64,000 bases of DNA from assembly GCA_030142905.1 (NCBI GenBank), contig JASJOG010000086.1:992001-1056000 (forward strand), read 5' to 3'. A program made the position numbers and the translations under genes. Positions 1 through 15,500 of the stretch are shown here, piece after piece. The notes under the pieces are model-generated. The model saw nothing but the letters and a program-made list of their open reading frames with translations, ran no database searches and was not told the origin of the DNA. The DNA is from Heliopora coerulea. Taxonomy: Eukaryota; Cnidaria; Anthozoa; Scleralcyonacea; Helioporidae. The stretch's first letter is position 1. Each line of letters starts with the position of its first letter.

Positions 1-8
1 TACTTTAG

Positions 9-1268
<1,260 letters not shown>

Positions 1269-1486
1269 AAGCTAAAAGAAAACAAACAAGAAGTTCATAA
1301 AATGTGTCGGCGATTTTTGTATAAAAGTCATTTCCTTATGTTCGATATCGTGCACACAAGCCAGTGATCAGTGTCGTTTAGATACGCCAACAATTACAGC
1401 CTATAAACAGGATAAAAGTATCACGCAAAGGTGAAGGAACTCCTGGATTTTGTACTCTTTAGATTTAAGCGTGTATCACGACCGGA

Positions 1487-1492
1487 AATAAA
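1487..1492 (+). promoter_or_regulatory. Candidate polyadenylation signal of IDH3A
   Basis: AATAAA occurs 218 bp after the IDH3A stop codon, a plausible 3' UTR length. The use of this site is inferred. Confidence 0.5.
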
Positions 1493-2052
1493 ATTTTGTC
1501 GATGCGAGGTTTTGTCTTACGGAACTGTATTTAAAATTATGATTTTAATTTACCGCGATGTGTTTATTTATATGACTATGTTTATTTATCCATTCATTTA
1601 ACCGCATTTCGTAGAGATCGTTTGTCATCCCATGATAATTTAATAAAGAGAGGTTTCTTTTCATGAGGCTACGTGGAATTTCGGTGATGGTAAATTCAAT
1701 AAGACGTAGAGTTATACGCGATAAGGTGTGGAATTATAAACATTGCAGTTTGAGCTTTCCGAAGTAGACATTGTCGACACTGAAATTTTAGTAACGTTGA
1801 CTACTGATAAAATTTTAAAACACAAACAAAAATTGTCATGTTGAAATGAGATATATATTATTAAAACACATTCAATCTACATTAAATGAAATCGAACGAG
1901 GTATTGGAGTTCACGTCATGTGACAGGCAACCTACAGATTTTTACGATTTAAAATGACAATCAGCCACTACCTATTCTTAACAGGTGGACTACTGAGACA
2001 AACCACAAGGTGAGGCAGTTATCGCATAGTGTAATAGAATGCAGAGCTAGAA

Positions 2053-2446
2053 ACATACTCCAATGAATAACATTTTGTAAACTCAATATTTGAGCTATCA
2101 GACAAGACGAAACTAACCACGGTAATATTTCGACTTTATTTCAAAGCTATTGTCAAACCTTTATTTCAAAACCATTGCCCATCCTTTCAAATATCTGTTC
2201 TATTTTTAACATTGATGTAAATTAAATTTTCGTGTGTAGAGCGGTCGCTTTGTAAATTTTATTAATTATCAGCTCCTCTTTAACGATGATGTCATGGTCT
2301 CCAGTATATATAAATAACAGCTTTGTTCGTAACACATGAGGTTTGACAATGGTTTTGAAATAAAGTCGAAATATTACCGTGATCTATTTTGTCCTGCCTG
2401 ATCGCTCAAATATTGAGTTTACAAAATGTTATTCATTGGAGAATGT
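2053..2446. mobile_element. Fold-back MITE with about 110-bp inverted arms
   Basis: The left arm (from about 2053) contains CAATGAATAACATTTTGTAA and continues through an ATTTCGACTTTATTTCAAA stretch. The right arm (to about 2446) is its imperfect reverse complement. No coding capacity is seen. The internal TTTATT..CAAAG..TTGTCAAA segment resembles the shorter palindrome at 38287-38421, so both may belong to one family. Confidence 0.7.
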
Positions 2447-2739
2447 GTCTTGCTCTATTTCTTAAAGTTGTCTGCTAGTAATAGTAATTGAGCTCAAGTG
2501 GGACGTGGCACTGAAGAATGTTACTCCCAACACGATACCTGGTGACGAACACAGAGTCTCACGATGATTTGGTACGACCGTCGGTCCGAAACGAATATCA
2601 GCAAGAAACTCGATGCGGAAGATTATATACCTTGAAGATGTAAACACGACAGTTTAGAGTCAGGTTAAAATTACCTTTTTCGCCCCCTTGAAAACCAAGA
2701 TTGTTTTTTTTTCCAAGGTTAAATGAAGTTTTATCTTCC

Positions 2740-2975
2740 TATCTGTTTACCAACCTACCGAGCCACCCACCTACCTACAGGACCTAGCCAGCTACCTGCC
2801 CACCAATCCACCGACACACCAACTTACCTAACTTCTTAACTCTCTACCTACCTACTTACTAACCTAACTATCCTATTTACGCACCTACCTACCCACATAT
2901 TTACCTACCCCATCTGCTGAATTACGTATTTACTTACCTCCCCAATCACTTACCCATCCACCTACCTCCCTGATT
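2740..2975. repeat. Degenerate CCTA/CACC tetranucleotide microsatellite
   Basis: A polypyrimidine stretch of diverged CTAC/CCAC/CTTA tetramers. The rest of 1500-5060 shows no gene I can support: the open frames are short, lack splice context and match no family I recognise. Confidence 0.7.
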
Positions 2976-5066
2976 CCCAGTGATCCCACCGATCTGTACT
3001 TAACGCCGCTGTACATGTATCGTCAATACGTACCGTCAGTACGTCATCTGCGTACTGCCACACATTTAACTCTTTCCTGGCGGGAGCTTTGATTGACGTC
3101 TGACGTTAGCCAGGGTAAAATAATGCAAGTCTTATCCAAAATGAACAAGCCGCATGCACTACGCATCTATGTTAATGTTCCGGAACAGAATATGATGTCG
3201 AAGAACTATGAGAATTTAGAAGTTGAGATTGTTTACCGCGTAGCTCCTGTACTTCATCTTCATGGCTCTGGTGCGTGAAAACCGCGAACCATGTGTGGCC
3301 GATCTCGAAGAAGGCTGCCTGTGTTAATCTTAAAATCTCTTGTGATTCATCCTTGAGATATTTAAGTGATGAAATATAAATGAAACGTGACTCTCGTGAA
3401 AACTTGACGTAAATGGTATGTTTGTTATCTTTCGCTGGCTTGTTCTTCAAACAATAAAGAACGAAACAGTCTCGGGAAAAGATTGTCTTGTAAAACCCAA
3501 GATTCGAGTAAAGTACACATAAATAAAACGAACAGGAGTTTCAAAACATGGCGTCGCGCGTCGCAAGCGACGTTTGTTAATCGTATTTGCAGCGCCTTTT
3601 TTTAACATTGATGTTCAGATTCCAGTCAAGTATTATCTTGGTTCTTTTCTGAACTGATAAATCAGACTGCTAGACAAATTTCCGGGAGTGCATGCCCCAG
3701 GATCCCAGATAGAGGAGGGTTGTACCCCCGTCCTAATGATTGAAAGATGACCTTTTCTGGAAATTTTCGACGGAAGATGGGTCTTGTTCTTTAGGCAAGG
3801 TTTAAGTTTTACACATTTATATTATCGATTATTATGACTAGCTGTGTGCGTTTCAAAAGCTACACCTGTTAGTTGTCAATGACTCACAGATGTTTTACTT
3901 GACAACACCTGAACGTTCTTTCAACACTAATTGTCAGCAGTATATTATTCTTTTTGGCTAACTTTACCACCTGATGCAGACCGTGCTCAGGTGAGGCAAA
4001 AACAAAAACAACCCACAGGGAGTAAACATAGAGGATTTAGCAAAAGTCAGCGAATGCCAAAGACCTATTCAGGCTGGAAAGTTAAGCCAGGACGAAGAAA
4101 ATGATATCTATAGGGTATTTTGTCTGTTTCTGAAGCCAACATTAACCACTTGTCGCAATGCAGTACTGAAGGGGTGTAAACTACCGCATGTTGAATCCCT
4201 TTCCGTTCCACAAGCTGGAACTTGCTCAACGATTATAATAAATTAACGGTTCACTCAAGAACTGGGAACATGCTGCAACATTACGGAGCAACAAATGTTG
4301 AACAAAGATGCTGAGCCGTGAGTGCTTTCCTCGCTTTGAACCTCTGGCTGCCATTGTGGCATAATGGACGAAAATCCTGGTGCGGCTCTGAACCGGTGAA
4401 TTTACCGTCACTTTTCAGGGGTAGACAATTCATTCTAGCCCCGAAGTATCAAGGGTGTTACTCTGGTATTCTGTCACTCTGACATGCACTATGATACTCC
4501 TAGTTGCCAGTTGTGGACTTGTGGTCTAGCTAGGATTTTACGTAGAGCAGGGGGGGCATAGTCGACCGCTACTGTAATATTCGAAAAGGACCCTGTTTAG
4601 TTAGTGGTTACCAGAAAATCAATATTTCGCTTTTCATCGTCAAACTCAGCTTTCACTCTTCAAGTTCAAGGTCATATGAATTCTTAGGTCTCTTACGCTC
4701 GATCAGCTTTAATAGATTCAATGGATGTCAGTTCAATCAACCCGATTTCGTAGGTCGGACAGTTCCAAGTTCAATTCAATATCCGGTTTCCGAAGCGGAT
4801 AAAAGTCGGATTACGTCAATCAAATCTTTACTCTGGCAATGCTGTGCAATACTGAAGGCAATAAACCACTCTCATTCAGGCGCTCTGGCGGCTGTAGAAT
4901 AAACATTTCGGTACTCCAGATAGCCTAGCAATCTTTACGTCTGATATGGCGGAGCATGATGTCTCCGGCGATTAACTTGGAAATAGTACAGTGTATTTGG
5001 CGTACAAACAACTCGCTCCAGTTTTGCGCTGACCTCGATTAAATTCCGTAGCGTGCTCTTACCTTA

Positions 5067-5447
5067 GAGCCTGTTCATATGAGCCGAGATATCCCGGTAT
5101 ACCGGGATAGTTTTAAGTGCCCGAATGTTTAGATCGTCTGTTCATTTAAGCAGGGATAACAACCGGGAAGAAATTTGGCGGGAACATTTCATTTGGCGCC
5201 AAACGATGCAATTGAAAGGAGACTCACGAAGCATGCGCAGTATAAATACTTTCGTCCCGGCTAGCCAAGATAAAGCATTCATATGGAAAAATTGCATCTC
5301 TACAAGGCGGGATCCCGGCCAACCGGGATATCCCGGTAGTCATATGAACACGATTTCCAATCATAAGGGAAAACGTCAACTAGCCAAGATCTCGCCTCGA
5401 CTGTTTTATCCCGGTATGCCGGGATATCTCGGCTCATGAACAGGCCC
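5067..5447. mobile_element. PIF/Harbinger-like MITE flanked by TTA
   Basis: The termini (GAGCCTGTTCAT at 5067 and the inverse of GGGCCTGTTCAT ending at 5447) are followed by inverted ATATCCCGG..CCGGGAT blocks. TTA occurs directly outside both ends (5064-5066 and 5448-5450), as expected for the 3-bp duplications of PIF/Harbinger elements. The body is about 381 bp, non-coding, and contains another inverted CCGGGATATCCCGG-type block near 5310-5345. Confidence 0.75.
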
Positions 5448-6397
5448 TTAGTGTCCTGGGGACGCCTAGTAAGAAGCAAAGCAGGCTAAAGCGAATCTTC
5501 GCTCGGGAGGCAACCTAGTAGAAAAAAAGTCCTTTTATACCGACTGATTCTGAAATAGTCTGAGATGTTTTGTACAATACTTCAGACAAGATCGTGCACA
5601 ACCCAGTAACATTTTTATTTTTAGACTTTAGAGGGTAAAAATAACGCCCACGTCTCCCCCCTCCCTCCCTTGGTCATGATTTTGGATAACGGCGTTGCCA
5701 AAGTAAAACAAACATGGGGAACGGGGCTCCATATTACTCAAGGACACATAGGCGTAGTCGTAAGTTTCTTCGGGAAATTATTTTCCCTTTCCAGACGGTG
5801 GTAGAACTCTATCATTTGAAGGACTACTGTTGGCCATACCTGGACAAGTTCTGTTCATATTTGAGCCAATTTAGTTGATCGAACTTTTGAACCCAGTCCC
5901 GAAAATTGGTCAATCCAGGTCAAGTCTGAGGTGGTCGTGATTACTGTTTACACTTTGAAATCTGATCCACTCCGTGTGCCGTTAACCTGGGGCAAAATCG
6001 AGTCAGTTGATAGTAAATACGGCTTAAGATAATGTTACAGCACGAAATCAAAAGTAGATTTTTGGTCTACAACATGTCGCAACGACTTAATAAACGTCCT
6101 GCTGAAATGAACGAGGAAGTAACAGTGCCCTCTTTTCAGAATGCGTTTCAATCCGCCACGTATATCTTATTCGCGGTTGTGATAATTGACCGCCAAGTGA
6201 ACCAACGCGGTTTTCGAGTTTTCTTACATAAGCCACGACCTTCTTTGTTATGTACTCATCAAACCTAGTACTGTATCGGTTAATTCCCAATTGTGCGACT
6301 GTTGAGGTTAAAGAACAAAAAGTTGGTGTTTTTAAAACGGAAGTTGCGAAATCGACACCTTCTCGAGCAATTTGCTGTGAAGGAAATTCGTAGTTTG

Positions 6398-6405
6398 TGA
6401 CGTCA
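6398..6405. promoter_or_regulatory. Palindromic CRE upstream of the PCSK5-like gene
   Basis: A perfect TGACGTCA, 155 bp upstream of the start codon at 6560. This is the consensus for CREB/ATF bZIP factors. Binding is inferred. The PC1-like paralogue carries the same octamer at a similar distance. Confidence 0.5.
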
Positions 6406-6559
6406 CAAAGAGAAGTTTGTACCTCTTGCAAAACATTTACAACTCATTAGCTCTGTTTCCATTGACTGTAGAGGTTGAAAAAGGTAGAACTTTGGTCGTC
6501 GATGTGTCCTAAACAGACAAAGGTAGTCTGATACCAAACAAATTAACAAAGAGGAAAAG

Positions 6560-9500
6560 ATGAGACTCACTGACATAGCAGGCCAGTTGTTAATAATGTT
6601 GGTCTCTGTTAGATTACGCTGTTCGTCCGGTCGAAAAACCTCGAATAAATTCACAAACACTTGGGCAGTTCACTTGCCAAATGGTGACCATGAGAAGGCC
6701 ACTAGAATTGCCAAACGACACGGTATGGTAAACCTGGGCCAGGTAAGCCGCAGACTAAGTTGATAACATCACAAATCGGTATAGTTTCCCAGGTTGAGTC
6801 AACATCCTTTGTACATACTACATGCTAAATGTGTTTCTACCGGTGTAACTTATTTATATGTTTCCTGTAGATCGGATCTCTGGAGGGTTTTTACCACTTT
6901 AAACATCTCTCTCACCCAAGGCGAATGAGACGGGAAATAATCGAACGAACGAGAAGGCTCTCAAGAGAATCGGAGGTCATTAATTATTATGTGGCGCATG
7001 AATTGATGTTGATGGGTGAAACAAGAGCTATTGAAGTCCTGGAGTATTATACTGTCGTTTTCGCTGTTTAGGTGAAGTGGGTCGAGCAACAAATTATCAA
7101 ACGAAGAGTGAAAAGAGATTATTCAGAGACGTTTCAGGATCCGCTTTGGGGGAAACAATGGTATTTGGTAAGCTGTTCCTTAGTATTACTTGTAGAACTA
7201 CTAAAAATAATCTCTACATCAGGGCAGCAGGTCGTTGAGAGAGTAGTGCTGAAACGCTGTACTTCCTTTATCATTTTTAATAAAAAAACAAAAACCCCGA
7301 CTTTCATATATTAAGCCAAGCCATACTGTGCAGCTTTCTGTATTTGTTTTGCTGAATATTCATGATGAACCTGCTAAAAATACTAAATATTTAATTGCGT
7401 ACCACGTAGCCGAAATTCAACGCAGTACTCTGTAGCCGAGCTTGTATCTTCGAGAAGCTGAATATGTTGAGACATAAGATTTAAAACTTTTACCTCCTGA
7501 CGGTATATCCAAACATATTCATTACTATGGCAGCAAAGTGGTATTTACTGATATGTATTTACCTATTGAAATACCTGGGTCAATAAAAACGTCTGCCTTT
7601 GCATAAGATGATTAGAATGTGAAAATTTCTCTGGAGATTGTCGAAAGAGATAACTTTGTACTTATGTATTCATTTTCACTTGGTACTCTGTCGATATCTG
7701 GTTTTTGCAATTTTTGACGATAAGCTGATTTCGCCCGGTCAAAGATATCGTTGTTGAGCTCAGAAACTGATGATTGATGTGAATGTTTACTTAGCTCACA
7801 TGTTTCTTGTCGTTTGAGACCGCTTTGAAAGCAATTATTAGCAGCATTAAAGACACCCTTGTGCCGTGCAAGTTTTACTGAAGCTCTCAGCTCCTGTTGT
7901 TACACACAGTCTATTAAAATTACTGCTTGTAACGCGATGCATGATGTTCCTATCGATATGGATGTTATATGAAACAATTTCATGAATTAAACAGCTGAAG
8001 GCATTGATTAATTGTTGATTCAAGTTCACGTGTGAATTTGAATTCATGTTCCGTGAATTTCCCAAATGCTAATGATTTTTGGCATCTGTTGGCAATTTTT
8101 GTATAGAATATTCTTCCTTGTTGACTGCATGTTTACTTGAATTAACCGACGTGTTTAAGCTTTACTTCTCAACTGATGAGGAAAGAAATATGTATATGCT
8201 TATATGTAAGTTACCTCAAAGAGAACTTTTTATTGGAAAAAAGTCTTTGTTGACCCAGAAATACTTAGTCAAATATTTAAATCTATTATCATAGTACAAT
8301 ATCAAGTGGAATACCTGTAACATATATACTGCATCCAATTGAAGCTTGTGAATCCCTAAATGTTGGATTTTATATACCTATAACATCATGGAAATTTCCA
8401 AGATTATCATAAAAATTTCCTGTTCATGCATCTCTGAGGATGATTTTGAAATATAATGTCAAGACATTGAGACACTGTCCAATCCTCAATATTCAACTGT
8501 ATAAGTACTATATGTTTGTAAAGATGTTTCCCACAAATCTGTTGGCCTCTTCCATATCTAACAGTTCAGCTTTTACAGTTTTTAAACCTTTCCCTGGATG
8601 TAATAATAATTTTTCCATTGCATTGTTTCGAGCACTTTTTAAAAAATAATGTAGAAACTACTCTTAAAATTGATACTAGTAAATTTGGGATGTTAACCTT
8701 TCCACAGCAGAATGTGTTTCCTTTACTAGTGAAATTATTTGGCATTTGCCTGAGTTAAAATCATCTGGTGTTGGGCAGAGTAAAATTGGCAGACATTAGC
8801 CAAAGTAATATAATAAAAAACTGATCCTAAGAGGAAAGGTGTGAGATAGGTCCTAATCCTTTCCCTGCAGGATGTCACCCCATCATCATCATCATCCTTG
8901 TTTAACAGCCATCTTGTCTCACTGCTGGGGTCAGACATGATATGAGTCATCTCCATTGTTGCCTATCATCTACTATATCTTCCCTGATATTCAAACATCT
9001 CAGGTCCTCCTCCACTCCCTGCCTCCAGGCTTTTCTCAGCCTTCCTGCCAGTCTCTTTCCCATCACCTTCAATTCCACAGTTCTTCTCAATATATGACCT
9101 TTCTCTCTTCTTCTAACATGCCCAAACCACTTCAGCCTTGCTCTCCTCAGTCTATCTTCCAAATCCTCCACACCATGTGCATCTCTTCTGCTCCTCCTCA
9201 TTTGACACTCTACCTTGCCATCTCACCTTAGCCATGTATCTCAACATTCTATGACCACACCTCACCAAAAGTCCCTCCAGCTTTCCTGTCAGTACCCAAG
9301 TCTCAGCAGCATATAACAGCACTGGCCTCACACAGGCACAGTAAACCCTAGCCTGGTTGACCAAGGGTATGTTCTGACTCCCCATGATATGTAAAATTGT
9401 CTGCCCTTAGCCATAGTAAAATACTAGGAAAAATGATCCTGGTGGGAAAAGGTAAACTATGTTAATCTGATAAAAAGGATCTTCCACTGTTAAAGGAGTT

Positions 9501-12500
9501 TTTCAGACCATGGGTTGATTAATTTACTTAACATGAATTGAATGTTCTGGGTAATGCTACTCTGCATTGTGTGTATATATATATAATCACATGGATTGTA
9601 GTTCTGTTCCCTCCAGACAATTCTGTCCAAATTATCTAGAAACCCTACTGGTTTACATCTTGTATAAATTAAGTGACCTGTTTATGGATTACATCAAAAC
9701 ACATTGATCAGACATCCATATCACTCAAGGTCATGTTATGTTAATCAGTGTATTGTTAAGGGTAGTTTCCCATGCAACTAATGCTGCTTTAGAGAGCTGA
9801 TTTTAATTATGTTTTGTACAATGTAAATGATTTGGAAGAAAATTTCTTTGATATTATTTTAGTTTTATAGTGATTAGTATTAATGAATACCATCTGGTGT
9901 AAGTCATTTCATAGTCAGTTTCTTGACTAACAGTATCTCTTATAAGCAAGCCTGGACATGAACATACTTTATTCACAATTTAACATCACCATAATTACTA
10001 AGCACTTGAGCGTGTGCTAAAAAGTAGGGTGTAAGTGCAAAATATTTGGTTTCAAGCCTCAGCAAATTACCAGTTGCTTTTGTATTATTGGTTATATTCA
10101 ACAACTATTGTAAAGACATTATATACTGGTCATTTTGATTGGCAGTCAAAAAATCTCATTTTAAACCCAGTTCTATGTCACAGAACACATGGAAACAAGT
10201 CCTTAAGTAATTCTTCCATGTTAGATCTAATGTATTTATGACTATTTTTAAAGGAGATGGTCTTGATGCTCATTGTTTGAGATGATCTGCTTCAACAGAA
10301 ACTCCTTGTTTTGCTTTTTCTCAGTATAACCAAGACAATGTATTTTATCAGTATGACCACAATGTAATTCCAGTCTGGCAAAAATTAAATATTATTGGAC
10401 GTGGAATTTCTGTCTCAATCTTAGATGATGGTAAGAAAGACTTGTTTTTGTTAAAGGTATTAAAATCTCAAGGTGTTGTTCAGTCCTGTCAGTTTTTAAA
10501 GTTGTATGCTAGTTTACCTTATCAGTGCTATTTTAAGGAACTTTTACTTCAGTTTACTAATCTAAGGCAATACCCAATGAGTCATAAATACATAAGGTAT
10601 CATTAGACATGGTTAGTACTTGTAGCAGCATTTGAGTTATGTGGCCTAGAAGTAAGGTAATTGACGTATTATTAAATGATGCACATTTTAGGTATTGAAA
10701 AAGACCATCCAGATTTGAAGGAAAACTATGTACGTACTGCATTTTCTATCCTGATTTATTATTACAGTAGAACCTGAGTTTTACGACCACCCCTTTTGCC
10801 AGGGAAAAGTGGTCGTAAATGCCAGGTGGTCGCTTAAGACAGGTAAGTGATGTCACGTAGTGGCCGCCATATTTGCGTGTGTAACTTCCGGAAAATGCGT
10901 AAATTTAAGCAAAATGCGCATTGTTATGACTGAACAAGCAAACCCAAATTTCATTCACGATTACTTAATTCAACTAAGAATTGCATAAGAATTTGCTTAA
11001 GTTCATCTACTTATTAAGTGAAAAGAAATTGGTTAGCGCGAACTGCTTCGATTTCCTAACTCGTTCAGAAAGAAATTCACAACAGTATAACTGCACGGAA
11101 GTGATCAAAACTAGATCGAAGCGGTATGGGCCCGTTCACACTAGCTGGTTAGGTCGATCTTAGGTCGATCTAGCTGAAAAGCGATCTGAGTGTGAACGCT
11201 TGAATGCGAACTGAGATCGACCCAAACGAGTCCATTTCAAGTGTGAACGCCTTCACGAAGCGAACTGAGATCGATCTCAGATTGGTCTTAGATCGATTCA
11301 AGTTAGATCGATCTCAGTGTGAACGGCCCCTAAGTGCGTAGTTTTTCTTGCTTCCTGCATTCTCTTTGCCAAGGCAGTTCGAGCGGTTGTGGAGCGGCAT
11401 TGATTCAAACGGCGAACTTAACTCACGAAACTTAATTATGATCGATCAAATTAAATCTGTCCTACCTATTGGATTCGGCAGAAGAGGACGCTGATCTTCT
11501 GCCGAGCTTAATTCATCAATCAGGTTCGGTGCATGAGTAAAGTGGTCAGCAATTTTAATTTGCAGTGGTCGCTCATGACAGGTAAAATTTCTTATTTTGA
11601 CCGCTAAAAAGTGGTCGCTGGTCGCATTAGACAGGTGGTAGCTCACGGCAGGTATATTTTAACTACAAATTGTCCGTGCCAGAAAAACTGGTCGTATATA
11701 ACAGGTGGTCGTAAAAAGGGGTATCGTAAAACTCAGGTTCAACTGTATTTTAGTTGAGGACAACTATTACATAAATTGAAAATGAGGTCCAGTTTGGAGA
11801 GCATGTAGGAAACTAATTTTGAATATATTAAGATTTGTGGAACACAATGGAAAAAATGTGAAAGTTTATTTCCAGAAGAATGAAGAAAAATAAAGATGAA
11901 AAAAAAAATGTTTTCAAAATTAAAATTTCAAACAAATTGAGTCATTTACATTGATTTTTACCTTAACTTTATGAGTTGAAATTTTGCCTTTATTCTTTTG
12001 GTATGTAAACTTTATCATTAAACTTTGTTCTCCCTTAACATTCAATAACTCTCCTGATAAAATGTATTGCTACCCAGTATATGAAAAGCAGATATTTTTT
12101 ACCTAGGATCCATTAGCTAGTCATGATTTTAATGACAATGATGATGATCCATCACCAAGATTCACATATAATGATGAAAACAGGTCTGCAATAAAAATAT
12201 TATTTAACTGATAGAAATATTAATGGATGTTTTTGTGGTTTATCATAAAGTATGACTAGTGTAAAGGTTAAGGTTTGCTTCTGTTTTTGGACATTGTTAT
12301 GATACCCTGCAAGCTTTTCATATCACAGGTTATTTTCAATTAACATATAATTACCTGGTACTCAAACCTCTACCAGAAGAGTTGCTCAACAGCTGTTTTG
12401 GTGTTTTGGGTAATGTTTTATTGTTCCGAGATTTAGTAGCATTGATTTGGGAGACATTCAAAGAGAAGAACTTTGACATAGAAAACGTTTCAAATGTTAC

Positions 12501-15500
12501 ATTAAATGCTTACAGATGCAGACTACAAAATACATATAACTCAATCACCTTTAAAGGTTGACCAAATCTCAAAAACTGTGGCAAGCTTCAAGCTTTATCC
12601 TTACCCTGCAATGAAATAGAATATCTTCCTGTTGTGACACACCATTTTGTGTTCTTAGGCATGGTACAAGGTGTGCTGGAGAGGTTGCTGCTAAGGCTGG
12701 TAACAGTGTATGTGGTATAGGGGTGGCTTATGGAGCAAAGATTGGAGGTAATAATGAATATTAACTCTCAGAATTGTGCTGGGCAAGATCTGCCCCAAGC
12801 AGTAACTTTTGATAAATTTCCATATGAATGTAGTTACTGTTTGTTTTTGTCAGAAAGTACTATAGCCACAAATTTATTCACAGGAATACTTAGTGAAATG
12901 ATTGGAAAGGTCTGAGTAGTGCTGAAATGTGAAGAGTAGTTTTCTAACGTTTTGAGCAAAGGCCCTTCATCAGAGACAAAACCTCAGTTTTCTCTCTGAT
13001 GAAGAGCCTTCACTCAAAACATTAGAAAACTACTCTTCACATTTCAGCACTACTCAGACCTTTCCGATCATTTCACTAAGATTTCAACAGTGCCTATGCA
13101 GCACTCTATTATATTTCATGGTTTGGTATTCACAGGAATACTTTATCCACCTTGAGATTAGTATACAGAGTAATGTAAAAGTTTTCAAAGGTCTTCATTT
13201 GTTTAGTTACTTAGTCATATGTATTGGATTCTTATAGACTCTAGTGGATGCACAGAATCTACAGTGTAATGTACTTCTTGTTACCTACAGATAAGAACAA
13301 CAAAGATAATCTAAGCTGTAACCTTGCAACTTGTTAGTTTATGCCCAAGTGTACTGTTTGTCATAGACCTTATTCACAAATGGCACTTGCTCTGAGGCAA
13401 CTCAACGAGGGCTAATTTAAATGCATATAAAAGAATATCAAATCAGGCACCATTTTTGAATATAAGGTGTATTGTATACTGGTCACTGTGGTCAACTCAG
13501 AGGTGGGATAGTTTCCAAGGTTTTCAAATAGTTTAGTGGTAAGTACTGCCTTTGTTTCCTCGTCACTAAATGCTGCATGGATTTTCATGTTTTTGTGGTT
13601 GACATTAAATTGTAGGGCCCCTCGGTCCCCAGTCAATTAAGGTCCTTGCCTGATGGGTAAATCAGTTCATGAAACAGTGAGAAAGGTAAATGAATGAGTG
13701 AATGAACAGACAGACAGACAGACAGACAGACAAATAAATTAACAAAAATGAGCCACAGCATAAAAAACATTGATGGTCACGTTCACTTTAATGTTGTTCA
13801 TTGACCAGTGACCGTCTTTCGTCCTGTTTTCGCTTTAAGGTATCCGTATGTTGGATGGCGACGTTACAGATGCTGTTGAAGCACATTCACTGAGTTTCAA
13901 TCCACTTCACATTGATATATACAGTTCAAGTTGGGGGCCTGATGATGATGGAAAAACAGTCGATGGACCTGGACCTTTGGCAAAGAAGGCATTTGAGAAT
14001 GGGATTGCCAAAGTAATACTATATGAATAATAAGTGACAATTTGCGGGCACACCATGTTAATCTTTCCATGTTAACCTTTTGATTTGTTTAACCCCAACC
14101 GCGCATATAGGCGTGATTTAACTTGCGAAAATCGGATGCACGGACGGATATCAATAGATTTTCAAAAGGATTTTGAATTGATTGAATAACTTATCAATTC
14201 TTTTGAAAAATTCAGAAGTGCAAGGGTTAATAGCAACTTCATCCGAGCAAATAGCAACACCAAAGATTGGTCCCAGCAGTGAATTAGTCGCAATCAAGAG
14301 AAATGGCGAAGAGAAAACTTGACCTGCCATAGCCATGGGTGGTACGTCAGGTAATACCTTTGTAATTTTGCTGTGATTTTCTTTTTGATAACTCTTAAGG
14401 GACGAGGTGGTTTGGGTAACATCTTTGTGTGGGCTTCTGGTAATGGTGGTCGCGATGACGACAACTGCAACTGTGATGGTTACACCAACAGCATCTTCAC
14501 CTTGTCCATTAGTTCTGCAACCGAACATGGTACTTCACCGTGGTATTCAGAATACTGCGCGTCCACTCTGGCCTCAACGTTCAGCAGCGGGAACTTCAGA
14601 ATGCGAAAAATAGTAAGTAATGTGTCCCGAGTGTAACCTAAATTACAGAACTGTAGGAAGTTGTAACCAGAAGAGGAAAATACATCTCGCGTCGAGCTTC
14701 AGCGAGCGGCATTATCAGTTACTCATTTGGGAGTTGATGAAAACACGATCAGGATGTCAACGACGCCTCGGCCTTCCCGTAGGATTTCTTTACCGAAACT
14801 AAAAAATAAACACACAAATAGTTTGTATAGTTTGTGGTCCTTGGAGTATTTTTCGCGTCGTCATGACTTCCACACAAGAAGTAAGGAGGGACATTTCGAC
14901 GTTATCACGACGACACCGGCACTGAAAACATGAACGGCTTTCGGCTGAATTTAACGAAAAACATTCATTGACTAAACAGAATTGCTTGGAAGTGTAGGGG
15001 AGTTTAGCATATGCAGTTTGCTTCATGACTGAAGAATTTAGAGTACTTAGTTTACTGGTGAACGTGCTGCTGCTTCAGTGGACTCCATTTTGTACGAGGC
15101 AAAAGGAAATTACTTTTCTGTTTGAAGCGACAAATGTACTATCTCCTGCGATCCATGTAATCATAGCAAGACGAGTTAATTCAAGCATTTATTGATTTGT
15201 CTACATAGCATCGGGTTCCAGGTCTGATTCAGTTTTGAATAGTCTTTAAAACGCTGGCAGAGGAGAATTTCCTCGTGTTCTTTGTTGATTCGAAGCTTCT
15301 AGAAAGCGAAGGTGAAGACGTTTTCAAGGCAGACGGCAAAAAAAGGATAACTTTATCCGTTTACTGTAAACTTGGTACGTATTCTCAATCATGATATACC
15401 TACGTACACTGAGAGATTTAGAAGGCCACGATGCTGTTTATTTTTAGTCTTTAGTGTTACATTTCCTGATAGTAGAGGTGTTCCTTTTGGTGCTAGAAGG

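Noticed and set aside
6087..6431. 114-aa minus-strand frame upstream of the PCSK5-like gene
   Set aside because: No recognisable family, no splice partners, and it overlaps the presumed promoter including the CRE.
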